The position numbers were made by a program, and so were the translations under genes. The notes below the pieces were generated by a model. It did no database searches, was not told the DNA's origin, and was given only the letters and a program-made list of their open reading frames with translations. Source: Silene latifolia (taxonomy: Eukaryota > Streptophyta > Magnoliopsida > Caryophyllales > Caryophyllaceae). Taken from it: a stretch of DNA of 64,000 nt. The stretch spans positions 14,572,948 to 14,636,947 of the forward strand of contig NC_133532.1 of assembly GCF_048544455.1 (NCBI RefSeq), given 5' to 3'. This document shows, in pieces, positions 13,403 to 25,481 of the stretch (positions within the stretch are counted from its first letter, which is position 1; every line of letters starts with the position of its first letter).

Positions 13403-14302
13403 CATGGAAGCTTGATCCCGCATCAATTAACCTACATTTATGTACTCAAGCTACATCAAGCCAAGGGACTCCATTTCCAAACCATATTACAAGCCATAAT
13501 CCCATAGAGCCTCAACTCCACAACATCAAAGCTCTAGAGACTTGCTCATCAAAGCCTCTTATTTCCAAGCCCCACGTTCCAAATATCCAATCCATTTTTA
13601 CCTTGACCCATACACAGCGTCTTCAAATACTTTGCTACTTAGGATAGGACGAACCCATGTCCATGCTTAGGTCCACTTTCGAGTGCGCTCACACGACAAG
13701 GAAATTTTTACAAAATTAGTTATACCTCTTTGGTCTATGATCAGAGGGAGTTATCTCAAATCGATTCTTTAAGTCACCAAAGGAACATACTCTCGTGACT
13801 TATGCACTTTAAGGCCCTGACAACATAGCTTAGGCACACACTAAGAACTACGATCTGGTTTGATTTCACTTCACGTGAATACGTAGGCATTACTCTAGGA
13901 CACAACCATCCCCACTTTCAACTTTCAACCTCCATTATAAACCTTCTAACCACAATTTCCAGCTCTACCTCTTTACTGGGGGCTCCTTCTTGTCGCCCAG
14001 GCTCCTTTTTACCAAATTCCAAAGTCACCTTCTTATCCTGGGGGCTTCTCTTCCGAGGCGTCACCCTTCATTTATTCCTCCCTTTTACTCTCGAATTTCA
14101 TTTGAGTCAAGCTAGTGCTTGGTCCGGACAATGACAAAGGTCTTAGATCTATTGTCCAAGTTATCGGGCCTCAAAAGGGGTCTCTTTTTAAAGCAAAAGG
14201 TGGCCAAAGATGTCCAAGTAGATAGCTGATCCATGGCTCATGCCTTGCCTTTATATGTCCCTATCATTTTTTTTGCAATTCTTTTACCTTTAGAACTGAT
14301 AC
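13403..14302 (+). other. Tat-type 3' untranslated sequence
   Basis: No ORF. The block around 13845-13910 (TACGATCTGGTTTGATTTCA, then GTGAATACGTAGGCA) matches the post-pol region of the Retand-like element (30655-30700 and 30760-30810). This is therefore plus-strand Tat 3' sequence, perhaps the continuation of the element at 1-4327. It ends with GATAC, the target-site duplication of the outer element. Confidence 0.6.
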
Positions 14303-15626
14303 TGTAATACCCATCCTTTTTTAGACCCGTTGACCAGTGTTAACCGGCCTTGGGGGCAGGTAATAGCCCTTAGTGATATGTGTCAGAGTTACCTTGTGCC
14401 TTGATTGCCTTTAGAAATGAGTGGTACTCGATAGAGTAGAGGTTACTCGATCGAGTAGCTTGGGCACTCGATCGAGTAGGGGCCACTCGATCGAGTACGT
14501 TAGTTACTCGATTGAGTAGCGTCTTTCCAGCGAGGGTTTTTAATCGTGTTTTCTTAAAACCGCAAATCATTTCCGCCTCCTTTCTTCAGACCTAGATGTC
14601 GTATCCTTCCTTCCCCTTCACCAAATACCTTACATGGGAGCCTTTGAGGATGCTTGTGCCATGGGAGTAAATAGCTTGAGTCGGGTAGCGGTCTCTCTGC
14701 CAGATTTCTACGTGTAGGTATGTCGTCATCATCATCTTTGTCATTGTGTTTTCAGTTAGGGTTAGAATGGTAGTGATAAAGGATTGTATTATGTGTATAG
14801 GTGTTGCTTGATTGATGGGTGTTGCGTGTGTGGATGTAGGATCGCTGCAGTCGCTTAAAGTAGGTTCGCCTACTCAGTTTCTGTTGGTTGTCTAGTGTGT
14901 CGGTCGTTTTTATACCTTGTTGTGACCTTGTAGTTGAGTGTTATGGTAATCGGTTGGTGTATACTGTTTCGTTGGTTGTTGTTGTGATGCAGCTATCTGT
15001 GATTGTTTGTCTCCGGTTCTCGAGGTGCGTCCTCGGCTGAGTGGAGTCACTTGCGGGAATGGCTTCATGCCCTAGTTTCGCCCTCCGTGAAACCCGCCAC
15101 GGGAGGGGATGTGCATATTAATGGGACAGGGTTATCGCTCGGTATGATGAGCGGGGCTTAGGTGGGAACGGCTGCGGCCCCCCACTGGCAGGGCTGGTCT
15201 AGTGGACAATCGGTGACGGAGGTTTATTGGAGTGGGTGTGACTGTGTGTGTGTTTGGTTGTGTTTGTATTATGTTGACGGTTGATTGTTGTGTCTTACTT
15301 CAGTTAATGACCTTGTGTGGTTTGTCTTGTTTGACTTGTGTGTCTGCCATGATCCCTTATGGTGAGCAGTCCGTCTTAGCAGGTGCTGTCTTGGATGCTT
15401 GCTGGAGTCCTGGTTGGGATGAGTCCTCACGAGTAATGACAAGAGTAGTATATAGTTGACAAGCTGTATCTTTCATTTAATAGTTTAGATGTAACACTTG
15501 TAATATAACTGTAATTGTTCTTTTATCGACTTTTGATGATTATTTACCTCGGGCAACCGAGATGGTGATGCCCTTATATGCTAAGGAAGGTCTTGTTAAG
15601 GCTCTTCGGTATATAGGGGTGTCACA
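14303..15626 (+). repeat. outer element 5' LTR
   Basis: Starts TGTAATACCCATCC and ends GGGGTGTCACA. It carries five copies of the ACTCGATCGAGT palindrome at 14426-14518. It is about 40 bp longer than the 3' LTR, mainly through one indel near 14529-14575. Confidence 0.93.
14426..14518. repeat. five-copy palindrome array ACTCGATCGAGT (LTR)
   Basis: Copies start at 14426, 14445, 14466, 14485 and 14505, so spacing is 19, 21, 19 and 20 bases. Three copies are perfect 12-base palindromes; the first and last carry one change. Equivalent arrays lie in the other LTRs of the family. Confidence 0.9.
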
Positions 15627-15629
15627 AAG

Positions 15630-15641
15630 TGGTATCATAGC
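15630..15641 (+). other. outer element primer-binding site
   Basis: TGGTATCATAGC, three bases after the LTR end, one change from the common tRNA-Met-type TGGTATCAGAGC. Confidence 0.85.
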
Positions 15642-17610
15642 GACGATTTTGGAACCTGTAACAAATGAATCTAATGAACGTAGTGAGTCTAGTAAAATGA
15701 ACCCGGTGTATGTATATTGGGAGCCCCAGCCGATGCTAGATTTTGGGTGAGTAGGCGCCCTTATTTCAAAATCTTGGCCCCATTGTGCTTAAGCCAGTCA
15801 CTGGGTATGGGAATGTGGAGTCGGCAAATGTGTGCTTAATGTGTATGGTGATTATGTTAGTAGTGACTGTGGTTGAGTCTCTGTTGATGTTAGTGTGTGC
15901 GTAGTAAGTTAAGTTAGAACCATATATGGTAAAGTTTTGATGGAGCTAATATGTGTGTGTGTGTGTGTGTTGATAATGAGGAACGCGAAAGGTTTTATAC
16001 GATAGAAGTATCTGAAAAGAGTAGGAATGTGTGATGTGATATGGAATGTTGTAGTGGTTGTGTTGGGTTTAGGTTACTAGTAATGGTAGTTTCTTACGGA
16101 TTTATAAGTCTTATAATAGTGTTAATGATGATAGTTAAAGAGTTGTAGAATTATAATGAGAATTATCAAAATAGTAATGGATACATGTAATATATGAATG
16201 GTTGAAAGCTTCCGCATGTGACGTGATTAATCTGAGTAGACTAATTTGTTTATGTTGAAACATAGTTACTTTGCTAAGTAGACTTGGACGATACATGGGA
16301 ATGCAATACTAAATAAGTGTCTAGAGTAATGCGATTGTAAGTTGCTAGTAAAGTCATAGACAAAGGTTTAGATGTAAAGTATTGCGTTAAGTGTATACAT
16401 GAATGATTTAATAGTGTAGTAAACAACGTTGTGAAGTTCGTTATGGAATAATGTGATATGAATCTTAGTTGGTGAAACCGTTGCAATATATTTGGGTAGT
16501 AATCGTATAATATGAATGAATATGATAACCGGTGACGACTTCCGAACTTGGTTTGGAATCGACATGTAATGTTGTTTTGCAGGAATCTTCAGTTAAACTC
16601 GTAAATTCCGACCATGTACCCAACCTTACTTGACCGAGTGTGAGTGCTTACTAGACCGAGTAGACCTCACTCGATCTAGTTAGGAAGCTATGACGTCGAG
16701 GATGTTGGAATTTCCTATGAATACTCGATCAAATAGCGCCTACTCGATCGAGTAGAGGGCACTCGATCGGGTACCCGAGACACTCGATCAAGTAAGCTAC
16801 AGTACCGGCAATCTCATGGGTTCATAAACCCCTTTTCTTTACTCTTTCTTCTTATTCTTCCTCACAACCTCGCAAACCCTAACCCCTATATCTCTCTCAA
16901 GCCCTTGAATTCTTGTGTTTGTGGTGATCTAATTGGTGATTTTCATAACTTTTATTTGTGCTTTTACTTCTTATTTGATTAAGGTATGATTTCCTTCCTA
17001 TTTTAATGCTTTTCATCACTTAAAAAGACAATTAGGTTGATAGAAAATCTGAAAAATCGATTCATATGGAATAAAATTTGCTTGTAATTGTTGTAACATG
17101 ATCTAGATGCTTCCCTTTTATGATTATTGTTATTTATAATACAAAACTCAAGTAGAAATTGCATATATTCGGGGCCGAATTTTCTAGGGTTTGAGAAATT
17201 AAATTGATTTTTGGTTGTCTTTTACATGTTAAAGGATGAAATTTGAGTAATGTATGTTGTATATATGATGTGGGAAGTTGATTTTTGTGATTTTCACCTC
17301 AAAATTTGTCTTAAAACTTCGCCTTAAAAGTGCCCCAAACTGAAATTCGTCACATGTAATTAGAAATTTGAATTGTACATGAATGTATTTTGAAGATTTG
17401 AGTCCTAAAAGTTGTAATAGTTGAGTTAATTCATGTTAATTATGCCAAAATTGTCACAGCTGTAGAGACCGTCTGAGCTATAAGAATTTAAATATTTTAC
17501 TTGTAATTTGGGAAATTGTTGGTGATAGTGTGTACTTAGATGAATCTTTCATGAATTATTATGTGTATTTTGCGTGTTTTGGTAAATATGTGTTGGTATA
17601 TTTAAATGGT
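15642..17610 (+). other. outer element leader, non-coding
   Basis: About 2 kb with no coding signal. It includes a (TG)n run near 15952-15970 and a looser palindrome cluster at 16640-16800. No capsid or nucleocapsid sequence was found where gag should be. Confidence 0.65.
16640..16800. repeat. ACTCGATCGAGT palindrome cluster upstream of the ORF
   Basis: About six copies, several with one or two changes (for example ACTCGATCTAGT, ACTCGATCAAGT), in the internal leader about 0.8 kb before the ORF. Confidence 0.8.
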
Positions 17611-17622
17611 ATGTTGAAACAG

Positions 17623-19176
17623 ATGTCGAGACTAAACTTAGGGACCAGGCAAAGTAAGAGGGGTAGGGCTTCTCAGCCCGAAGTTGGGGAGCGTAGTGGA
17701 CCGGTGGTACCAGAGTACCCTGTTGTGGTCTTCGTAGACTACACACAACGGGAAAGGTTTGTAGCCTTACAATCCCGTAAGATGAGACCGACTCGCTGAG
17801 TGGACACGACTATTTTGGAGGACCTGGGTGTTAAGACGGATGTCCGTCATATATTCGAAACTTTAGGGTTCATTGGGCTATACCGTTTACGGAAGCATTC
17901 ATATGCTTTTCTGACCCTTGAGTTTATGAGCTCGTTTAAATACGAGCCGGCTGAGCAGACTGTACAATTCCGTCTTATGAAGACCAGTTTTGTTTTAACC
18001 ATGGACCTTTTTGCCTCCCACCTTGGTTTGGCTAAGCCTCTCAAGGGATCCCTCCATGACATTCCAGCTGAGTGAGGGGTTTGCCGCCTTATGCCCTGTA
18101 TTACCGGGAAATCAGCTCCCACCGCTAGTAACATGTTGATTAATGATGTGCAACATGTTACCTTGAGGATCTTTCTACGTGCCGTGTCAAATATTCTGTA
18201 CGAGAGGTCTGATATGAGTAAGTTGAACTCCCACGAGTTGTTGCTTCTGATGGCCTACCTTAACCCTGAGTGGACCGAGAGAGTGATCTTTAATGCTCCC
18301 GCTATGGTTTGTGCCAGTCTTGCTTTGATGGCCTCTTCTAGTACCAGGTTCCTGAGTTGTGGTGCTATTGCCACCCGGTTAGCTGAAAAGCTAACTTCTT
18401 TTGACGCTTCCTCCGAGTACGTTCCCTTAGCCATCCCGGTACCTACCATGGACAGAGATTATTACCTCAACCTGAAATGGTTGAGAACCTTGGCGGATGG
18501 TAGCCTAGAATGGAGGGTGTGGGGTATGAGTTGGATGAAGATACCGGCTCCTGAGCACCTCCCACCGACTGAGCCTTTAGATGCGGTAGTAGTAGCTGCC
18601 GATTCTGATGATGGGGGGGATGAGGATGCACCTCCGGCGAGATAAACGTACTTCATCAACCAGACGATCCTTCAGGTTATGCCCGAGCCGAGAAAAGGGG
18701 ATAATGTGAGAGCTGCGGAGGATAGACCCAGGATAGGGAGAGGACCACGCCGTGTGAGGGAAAGGATGGCTGAGACCCAGCCACAGCCAGCAGCACCACC
18801 ACAGCACCCGTTTCCTTGTTACCCTTACCTTGATACCCCGGCGACATGTGAGAGCTACTTGGCAGAGAGAGTGTCCTCTACCTTGATGCTCCAGAACATG
18901 CACGAGTTGGCATATACTCAGGGCATTGGGATCGAGGGACCACATCCAGTGTGGTGGAGTGGAGTTGGAGACTACAACGGGGTTTTCCACTCCTACGGGG
19001 TGGACATGTCCACGTGGGGAGCACCACAGTCTTATCCTTACGGCGGTTTGACCCCATGGTACGTGAGTCTAGAGGTTGGAGCAGGAGATGATGCGGGTCT
19101 TGGGACTTCAGGGGCAGGCACCTTAGGTGGTGACGGAGTTGGGGATGAGGTCATGGATGAGCAGCAGCAGGAGTGA
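17623..19176 (+). pseudogene. retroelement accessory ORF, Athila-ORF1-like, three stops
   Basis: One reading frame of 518 codons from ATG 17623 (MSRLNLGTRQ; an in-frame ATG also lies at 17611) to the stop at 19174, broken by TGA at 17797, TGA at 18073 and TAA at 18643. At 17797 the context (RPTR*VDTT) suggests a former Trp codon. The body (TTILEDLGVKTDVRHIFETL ... LTLEFMSSFKYE ... VQFRLMKTSFVLTMDLFASHLGL) resembles plant proteins listed as retrotransposon ORF1 (Athila type), by memory only. The tail is acidic and Pro/Gly-rich, ending EVMDEQQQE. No zinc knuckle, protease or polymerase motif. The function of this family is unknown to me. It is the only ORF of the outer element and is flanked on both sides by palindrome clusters. 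Confidence 0.75.
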
Positions 19177-19409
19177 TACTCTTTTCTTTCTCTTTTGTTT
19201 ATGATTGTTTGTTATGTTGGATGGTAGTTTATTTCATTTCGTACTCATCGTATTTGGTTATATTGGTGTCCATAAGGCCGTACTTGCTTTGCCTAGACTT
19301 GTTTGCAGTATTTGGAGCCGGGTTCTCATCCCGACTCGCGGTTATGCGATAGTGTATATATATATTTTGTGTATGTTGAAAAGTTTTTGAGGTAACTTGA
19401 CCTGTGGCC

Positions 19410-19556
19410 ACTCGACCGAGTGCCCCTCACTCGATCGAGTAGCTGCAGGAGGGACAATTAAAGAACATTCTGATCTCGGGCTACTCGATCGAGTAACTAA
19501 GACACTCGATCGAGTAGGGTCAGCTCGATCGAGTATCCAGTACACTCGATCGAGTA
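19410..19556. repeat. ACTCGATCGAGT palindrome array downstream of the ORF
   Basis: Six copies starting near 19410, 19429, 19483, 19504, 19523 and 19544, with the same 19/21 spacing inside the two sub-clusters. It lies between the ORF stop and the Retand insertion site. Confidence 0.88.
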
Positions 19557-19668
19557 GCGCTGCTTCAGGGGCCTTTCGAGAATTAAATTGTTTTGATCTT
19601 TATATTTTTGCATGTTTCGACATTTGGTATGGTTTTTGAAGGATAACATGTTCGGGTCGACGTATTAC

Positions 19669-22118
19669 TGTAGATACCCAGTATCTGTTGAGACTCCAAC
19701 AAACACCCGATGATTATCGGACTACAACATGCTTTGGAATCGCAGCTTTTGATCGACAGTTCGTGCACAACTTTACGTCGGAAAACTTAAAACGATTTTG
19801 AAAACAAAACCTTTCAAAACATTTCAAAAATACCTAGAATGTTTAATGCACGGCGATGGAGTCACAATGACACTAACTAGAGTCAAGACTGACACCGGAC
19901 CAAAAACCGACTCAAAAATTCAAATCCCGACTCCAACAACGAGTCAAACCGAGTCAACCACAAAAACAAAATATCTCAAGCCTTCTATACTAAGTTTTCC
20001 CGAATTCATGTTGGTCAAGTACCAAACATATGACTACAAAATCTAGGATAGAACAAATCATGATTGCGTATGTTGTGATAGTGACAACATAACTCGAAGT
20101 GCCGCGACGTGGCTCGCGCCCCTTTGAGCAGCCCAGGTGGCCACGTCGCTCAAAAATCACATAACCACTCATTCTCCTATAAATACCCCTCAAATGTCGC
20201 CCATTTGAGAGTTACGCGAGTGTCCGTCCCCTCTTTTCTCCCTTAAAATTCTCGACTCGACTTCTCAAGTCACAATCCGACGCGTGTTTACGACCTACCG
20301 ATCATAAACACGAGCCTTACACATTGTTTGGTACCGTCATCGTGCATTAAATCACTTGTCCGACCACTTTGACCACTACACCATCACTAAACATTTAAAA
20401 CACTCTTTTACTTACCAAAACGGTTTTAAACCGAGTTTTTTCCGATCAAACAAGTTGTTACACTTACGTCGGTCACTCGGCATAACCAAACATGTAAGTA
20501 TGAGGGTGTAAAAATCCTCTTTTATTATGTTTTTATTTGTTTCATGACTCTAACATGCTAAAACATGCATAACATGAACCAAAACATGGAATAAACGAGC
20601 CAAAACCGATTTTTGGTCTGAGGCAGACGCCCCTTAGGTCGCCAACTGGCTCGCGCCTAAATGGGGTACTCAGACCAGAGATCAACCGTGTTTGTTCTCG
20701 TCATTTCCTCTTAATTCACTTTCATATTTGTAATCGGTTTTCACCATTTCAAGTATTTTCAAATCATCTACATTTTATCTTGTTCATTTTAACCATAAAG
20801 CATTTTTCACCCTTGGTTCTTCATACCATGACGGTTAAATCCGTGTTTCGGTGATAATATTTGGTTAATGATATTTAAGAGGTATTTTAAAGCCTTTTAT
20901 TTCATTTCTTTACATTTTCAAACAAACATAATTTGTCACCAACACAAAGTCATCCTTGGTTCTACATACCATGCCGGATTTCAACCCGGGTACGATGATG
21001 AGTATCGACTAATTACATTAAAAATGGACTTAAAATAATTAGTCCATAATCATTTTCAAAACTATTCATGTCAAGCTTGTCAAACCGAACCCAACACCGA
21101 ATATTATCAAACAATGATGATTATTCGAGTCGAGTTCTTCAAATCAACCAACGCGGTCTAAAACGACCCCTTCAAATCGAACCGGGTCCAAATACCCATT
21201 TCCAACACGTTTTATAACGTTTTCTAAACAGTCAGAACACGGCAAACAACCGTTGGCTAACCCGTGCCTCAAGCAGGCCTTTTCTTTCTCATTTTCAAAA
21301 CCAGAGGGAGGCCCCTTACACCGCCGGCTGGCTCGCGCCTCTTATAGTCGTCTGGTACAAGGCCTGTTCCCTTCCAGCATTAGTCTAGGATGATCCCGAC
21401 TCCGGTTAACTCGGATATAGGACGGATAAGATGACTATTCAAACCATATTTGCAAAATGCCTTACTAAGACAAATGGATCATGTTATGCACCCTAAAACC
21501 TAATACGGTAAATGGATGTTTAATTTCCGTCTTGCATGCAAATCAATCGTTAATCCAACTCGACATCTTATACTTGATACTTGGATTAAATCAACCGACT
21601 TAGAAAGCTCACATGTTAGGTTTAAATCATTGGATGCGCATTCATGCATTTAAACCGTTTTATCAACTTCTGCATTCAACCAACCAAGATCGATCAGTAG
21701 AGGCCGCTAAACGCGGGCGGGATTGGGTGTCTGATTAAAGGGCTTCCCAATACGTACCTTCACCTCTTACTCAGAAACTTTGGATAGTGGACGACCTTAT
21801 CCAGGGCGAACGAGAGTCATTCTAGAAATAGGATGCTAAAGAGGGACGATTTCCTTATCTTTAGTACCTATGTCAAACGCTGCTTTGTACTTCGATTTGA
21901 CCGAGGTATAAAGTGGAATTCGAACGGGTTCCAAGCATCCCACAAATGCTTGGTGGCGACTCCGAACATCTCCAATCGTTTCGAGACCCTTACCGAGATG
22001 AAACCGACCGATCTAAAGCGATCCGGTCGAAGGCATTTTTACGCCGCCGAGCGTGGCTTTCTAAAAGACCGCTGTATGTACACAGATCGGCTGGACCTGC
22101 AGGTGGGCCATGTCCACA
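19669..22118 (+). repeat. Retand-like 5' LTR
   Basis: Starts TGTAGATACCCAGTATCTG and ends CATGTCCACA. The 3' copy is 10 bases longer, mostly from an extra CAAAACATTT repeat, with scattered substitutions. It contains three copies of a GGCTCGCGCC motif (20112, 20650, 21328). Confidence 0.96.
20178..20185 (+). promoter_or_regulatory. probable TATA box in 5' LTR
   Basis: TATAAATA about 510 bases into the LTR, followed by the pyrimidine-rich start-like sequence CCCCTCTTTTCTCCC about 45 bases on. The same box is at 41344-41351 in the 3' LTR. Transcription start not demonstrated. Confidence 0.6.
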
Positions 22119-22121
22119 GAT

Positions 22122-22139
22122 TGGCGACTCTGCTGGGGA
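22122..22139 (+). other. Retand-like primer-binding site
   Basis: TGGCGACTCTGCTGGGGA, three bases after the LTR end. This is the tRNA-Arg-type PBS typical of Tat/Ogre elements, from family knowledge. Confidence 0.85.
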
Positions 22140-23580
22140 AAACTAGGACACTTACGTCTTTGTGATCCCTAGATGGTGAGACTCGAACGAGGTCTTGGTT
22201 GGAATGCATTAATTGATATTACGGTCATGGTCGAGTTCCTTGTCCGGGCCCACAACCTAACCCTTTTTCGACCAATTGGCTCGTCCCGTCGGCGTGAGTT
22301 TTCTCATCCCCGCGTTTCGAATCCCGATTGAGTCAAGCATACCATTGACGTTACACATTCCTGTTTCGTCAAAGAGCTTTCATCACCTTCGAGCACGAGG
22401 CTAGGGCATCCTCCTTACACATTTTGTTTGGATTGGTATCCCTCTCGCAAATCGGGGTTTGATTGCTTGGTGTGTAACCCACCCTTTTAAGCCAAAACCC
22501 GTGTCAGCATGATGCATAATATAATGAAACTGTGAGTGCTTATGTGCTACTTGATCATAAGTCCTTCCGTGTCATTGTCAAACTTTCAAAACACCCTTTT
22601 GCGCCGTTATAATGGCCATTTCAAACCTCGGTTTTTCGCCGACCGATGCACGCCTTTCTAGGTCGTCGTAATGACGATTTTCAAACCTGGTTTTGTATAA
22701 CCATTTTAACACGCCTTTCTTAGGCCGTCGTAATGACGATTTTCAAACCCGGTTTTGTATAACCATTTAAACACGCCTTTCTAGGCCGTCGTAATGACGA
22801 TTTTCAAACCCGGTTTTGTATAACCATTTTAACACGCCTTTCTAGGCCATCGTAATGACGATTTTCAAACCCGGTTTTGTATAACCGTTTCAAATCACCT
22901 TTTTACGCCGTTATAATCGTCGTGTCTAGACACGGATTTTAACCTGTTTCGCGCCGACAATGGCTCTTTCAAAACCCGAGAAAAGCACACACCCTTTTCT
23001 CGAGACACTTTCGGGATCCCGAGGACCATGCACCGTCCCCGAGACCTCTTCAAGCATTTCAAACCCGATTTTCGAAACATACAATTTTGAATTTCAAAAA
23101 TTCCGTCTTGGGAAGCAATGCACTGTTTTTCGAGCCGACTCAAGCTCAAACCGTCTTTTGCAAACAAACTTAAGACAACCCTTTTCAACCGATCGACTTG
23201 CGGGGATTTCTATCTTCGGAAGCCGTCCTTTAAAGCGACAAATGAATCTTTTTGAAAATTTCTATTTTCGAATACTTCAGTCCACCATTCCAATTCCGCC
23301 TCGTGTCTATCGAGTTGAAGCAAACGTACTTATGGGTCTTTAATTATGAGTCGTCTCACCACGAGACCCGTCCAATGGCGTCACGCCGTCATGATTGGAC
23401 TCGTGTCAAAGGTTCGGTCAAACACCGTCACGTCATAAATCGAGTCAGCACCGAGGGACCACACACGGTTACCCCGTCTTATTGAGTCGATCTTAGTCTC
23501 GTCCTCTGTGTTTTTTGCGTTCAGTCTTGGAACCGTGTCGGATTGAGTTGTAATGTGAGCCGTTTTTCTGCCTCAGAGCC
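22140..23580 (+). other. Retand-like 5' leader
   Basis: Non-coding leader of 1.4 kb between PBS and gag. It holds the 61-bp minisatellite and Thr/Ser-rich spurious frames only. Confidence 0.65.
22651..22895 (+). repeat. 61-bp minisatellite, four copies
   Basis: Units start at CGCCTTTCTAGG near 22651, 22712, 22774 and 22835; each holds CGTCGTAATGACGATTTTCA (with small changes) and GGTTTTGTATAACC. Degenerate half units flank it at about 22600 and 22900. Confidence 0.85.
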
Positions 23581-25450
23581 ATGGCCCGTCTTCAGCTTCG
23601 TCCAACAACAACAACAATGATAACAACAGAGATGTCACAACTGATCAGCTAGCCAGCCTGCTTACCGCTCTTAAGGTCACCTTGGATCGCGTCGAGACCC
23701 ATATCGACGCCCCGGAGAACAAGGAAGCTGGGGAACATAATACCCCACCTCTGACTGAGACTGAGAAGAGGCTGAAACTTCTGGAAGAATAACTCCTAGC
23801 CCGGGGTAACAACATCCACCTTGAAAATAACCGAAGGTTTGAACCTGTTGGGGACCAGTTACCCGACAACTTCTCCCTGACTGATGTGCCTAAGTTCAAG
23901 GGAGTGGAGGACCCACTTAACCATATCCGTGCTTTCAAAGACTACGTGGCCATTAAGGGGGTCAAACAAGAACTTTTTACCAGGATCTTCCCATCCTCTT
24001 TGGAGCCAATTCCTCGCCAATAGTACTACTCCTTGGACCCGAAAAACCTCACCACCTAGGATGAGATCGCAGTCGAGTTCGCTAAACAGTATGCCGACAA
24101 CGTCGAGATTCAGGCTAGTACCCGTACTCTCGAGGTGTTAACCCAAAACGACAAGGACCGGTTCACTGAGTTCCTAACCCGTTGGAGGAGGGTGAGTACT
24201 CAATTGATCAGTAAGCCGAGTGAATCAGCTCTGGTGGAAAAATTTGTCAACAACCTCCGCCCAATTTACGCCAACCTGCTGAGGTATCAAAATATCAAAA
24301 CCTTTCAAGATCTGCAGATTCTGGGAACTCGTATCGAGGACGACCTCCGAAAGGGTGTCTTAGCAAAGACCACCGGCAGGGGTTACCAGGGATCCACCTC
24401 AACCGGATCACGCCCTTACGGTCAGACAAACAAGATTGATGAGGTTAACCTCATCGAACCATCTGCTAAGAAATTCGAACGCCCCCAGAGAGTGTTCACC
24501 AACATAGGGTCGACTTACGCGAATGCCCTGAAAAGGCTCATGGACCAAGGGAAGCTACAACCGATCGGACCCACCCCGGATCCGACCGACGCTAAGAAGT
24601 CCCGATTTTGGAACCCCAGTGCCTACTGTCAGAATCATCGAGGGAAAGGGCATGACACTGAAAACTGCTTCAAGCTCAAGCACCTCCTCCAGGACATGAT
24701 TGAGAAGGGAGATTTGCCTTTACCCCCACCAACTAAACCAAACAACAAGAAAACTCCTCTGGGAATTCATGCCATCTCTGACGATGAGCCAACCCTGGAC
24801 TGCTCTCACCTCATCCTACCAATGGACGACGAGGTAAACACCTTAGAAAAGGATCCCTCAGACGGAGTGTTTGTGTTTAGTGCTGCCATTATGCTCACAA
24901 TGTTCCAATAAGTTGAGGAGACCATTGCCAGCCTTTCTGAGAGAATCACCCGACTTGACGACGCCTACCACCGGCTCATCTTCAACCCCCGGCACCACGC
25001 CCGAAGGAGAGTCCCCCAAACATTCAAAACTACCCACCCCAGGACGGATTGCTCCCGCGGCCATTCTGGCACAGACCTCACGAGAATCACCCTCAAAATA
25101 ACTACCCTCAAAATAACTGCCCTCAAAATAACTACCCTCACAAAAATCATCCCCAAAAAAATATTCCCCACAAGAACTACCTACCGAGGAATACGCCTCC
25201 CAGGTATTCTCGAGACTCTGAAATTAACGGCATATGGAGGGATGATGTTGAGGATGTCTATATCCTCCCAGGGAAGGAAAAATGGACGAAATAAATCGGA
25301 CATCTCACCCGGTCCGGACGTCCCTATCAAAATCCGAACAATTCAACGGTCGTTCCAACAACGAATGACCAAATCGTCCCGGAAACGGACATTCAACCAA
25401 GGGCTCCTGAGAACTCAATCCTGAAACAGCTACAAAAAGCAAAAGCCGAG
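23581..25450 (+). pseudogene. Tat gag, broken
   Basis: Capsid/nucleocapsid region. The first part, about 23640-24130 (DQLASLLTALKVTLDRV ... FSLTDVPKFKGVEDPLNHI), has TAA near 23790 and TAG near 24021 and 24058. It is open from 24135 to 24908, with the gag-type segment DRFTEFLTRWRRVSTQLIS and a Cys/His segment YCQNHRGKGHDTENCF. A TAA at 24909 and a frameshift follow. The next part (25080-25200) is an Asn/Pro/Gln repeat (NYPQNN units). The start codon is not clear: the frame upstream has no ATG after the stop at 23556, while ATG 23581 is in another frame. Confidence 0.85.
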
Positions 25451-25481
25451 ATCTCAATTTGGCAACTGATCGCAACGTCTT

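Noticed and set aside
14428-14518. Bacterial-type GATC methylation or operator sites
   Set aside because: GATC lies inside the palindrome, but this is plant transposon DNA; no basis for a Dam-type reading.
21833-22165. Frames in the Retand-like LTR, also at 42999-43315
   Set aside because: LTR sequence with no protein resemblance; the frame runs across the LTR-PBS border at one copy only.
22651-22895. CRISPR-like array
   Set aside because: Plant context, no unique spacers; the whole 61-bp unit is repeated, so it is a minisatellite.
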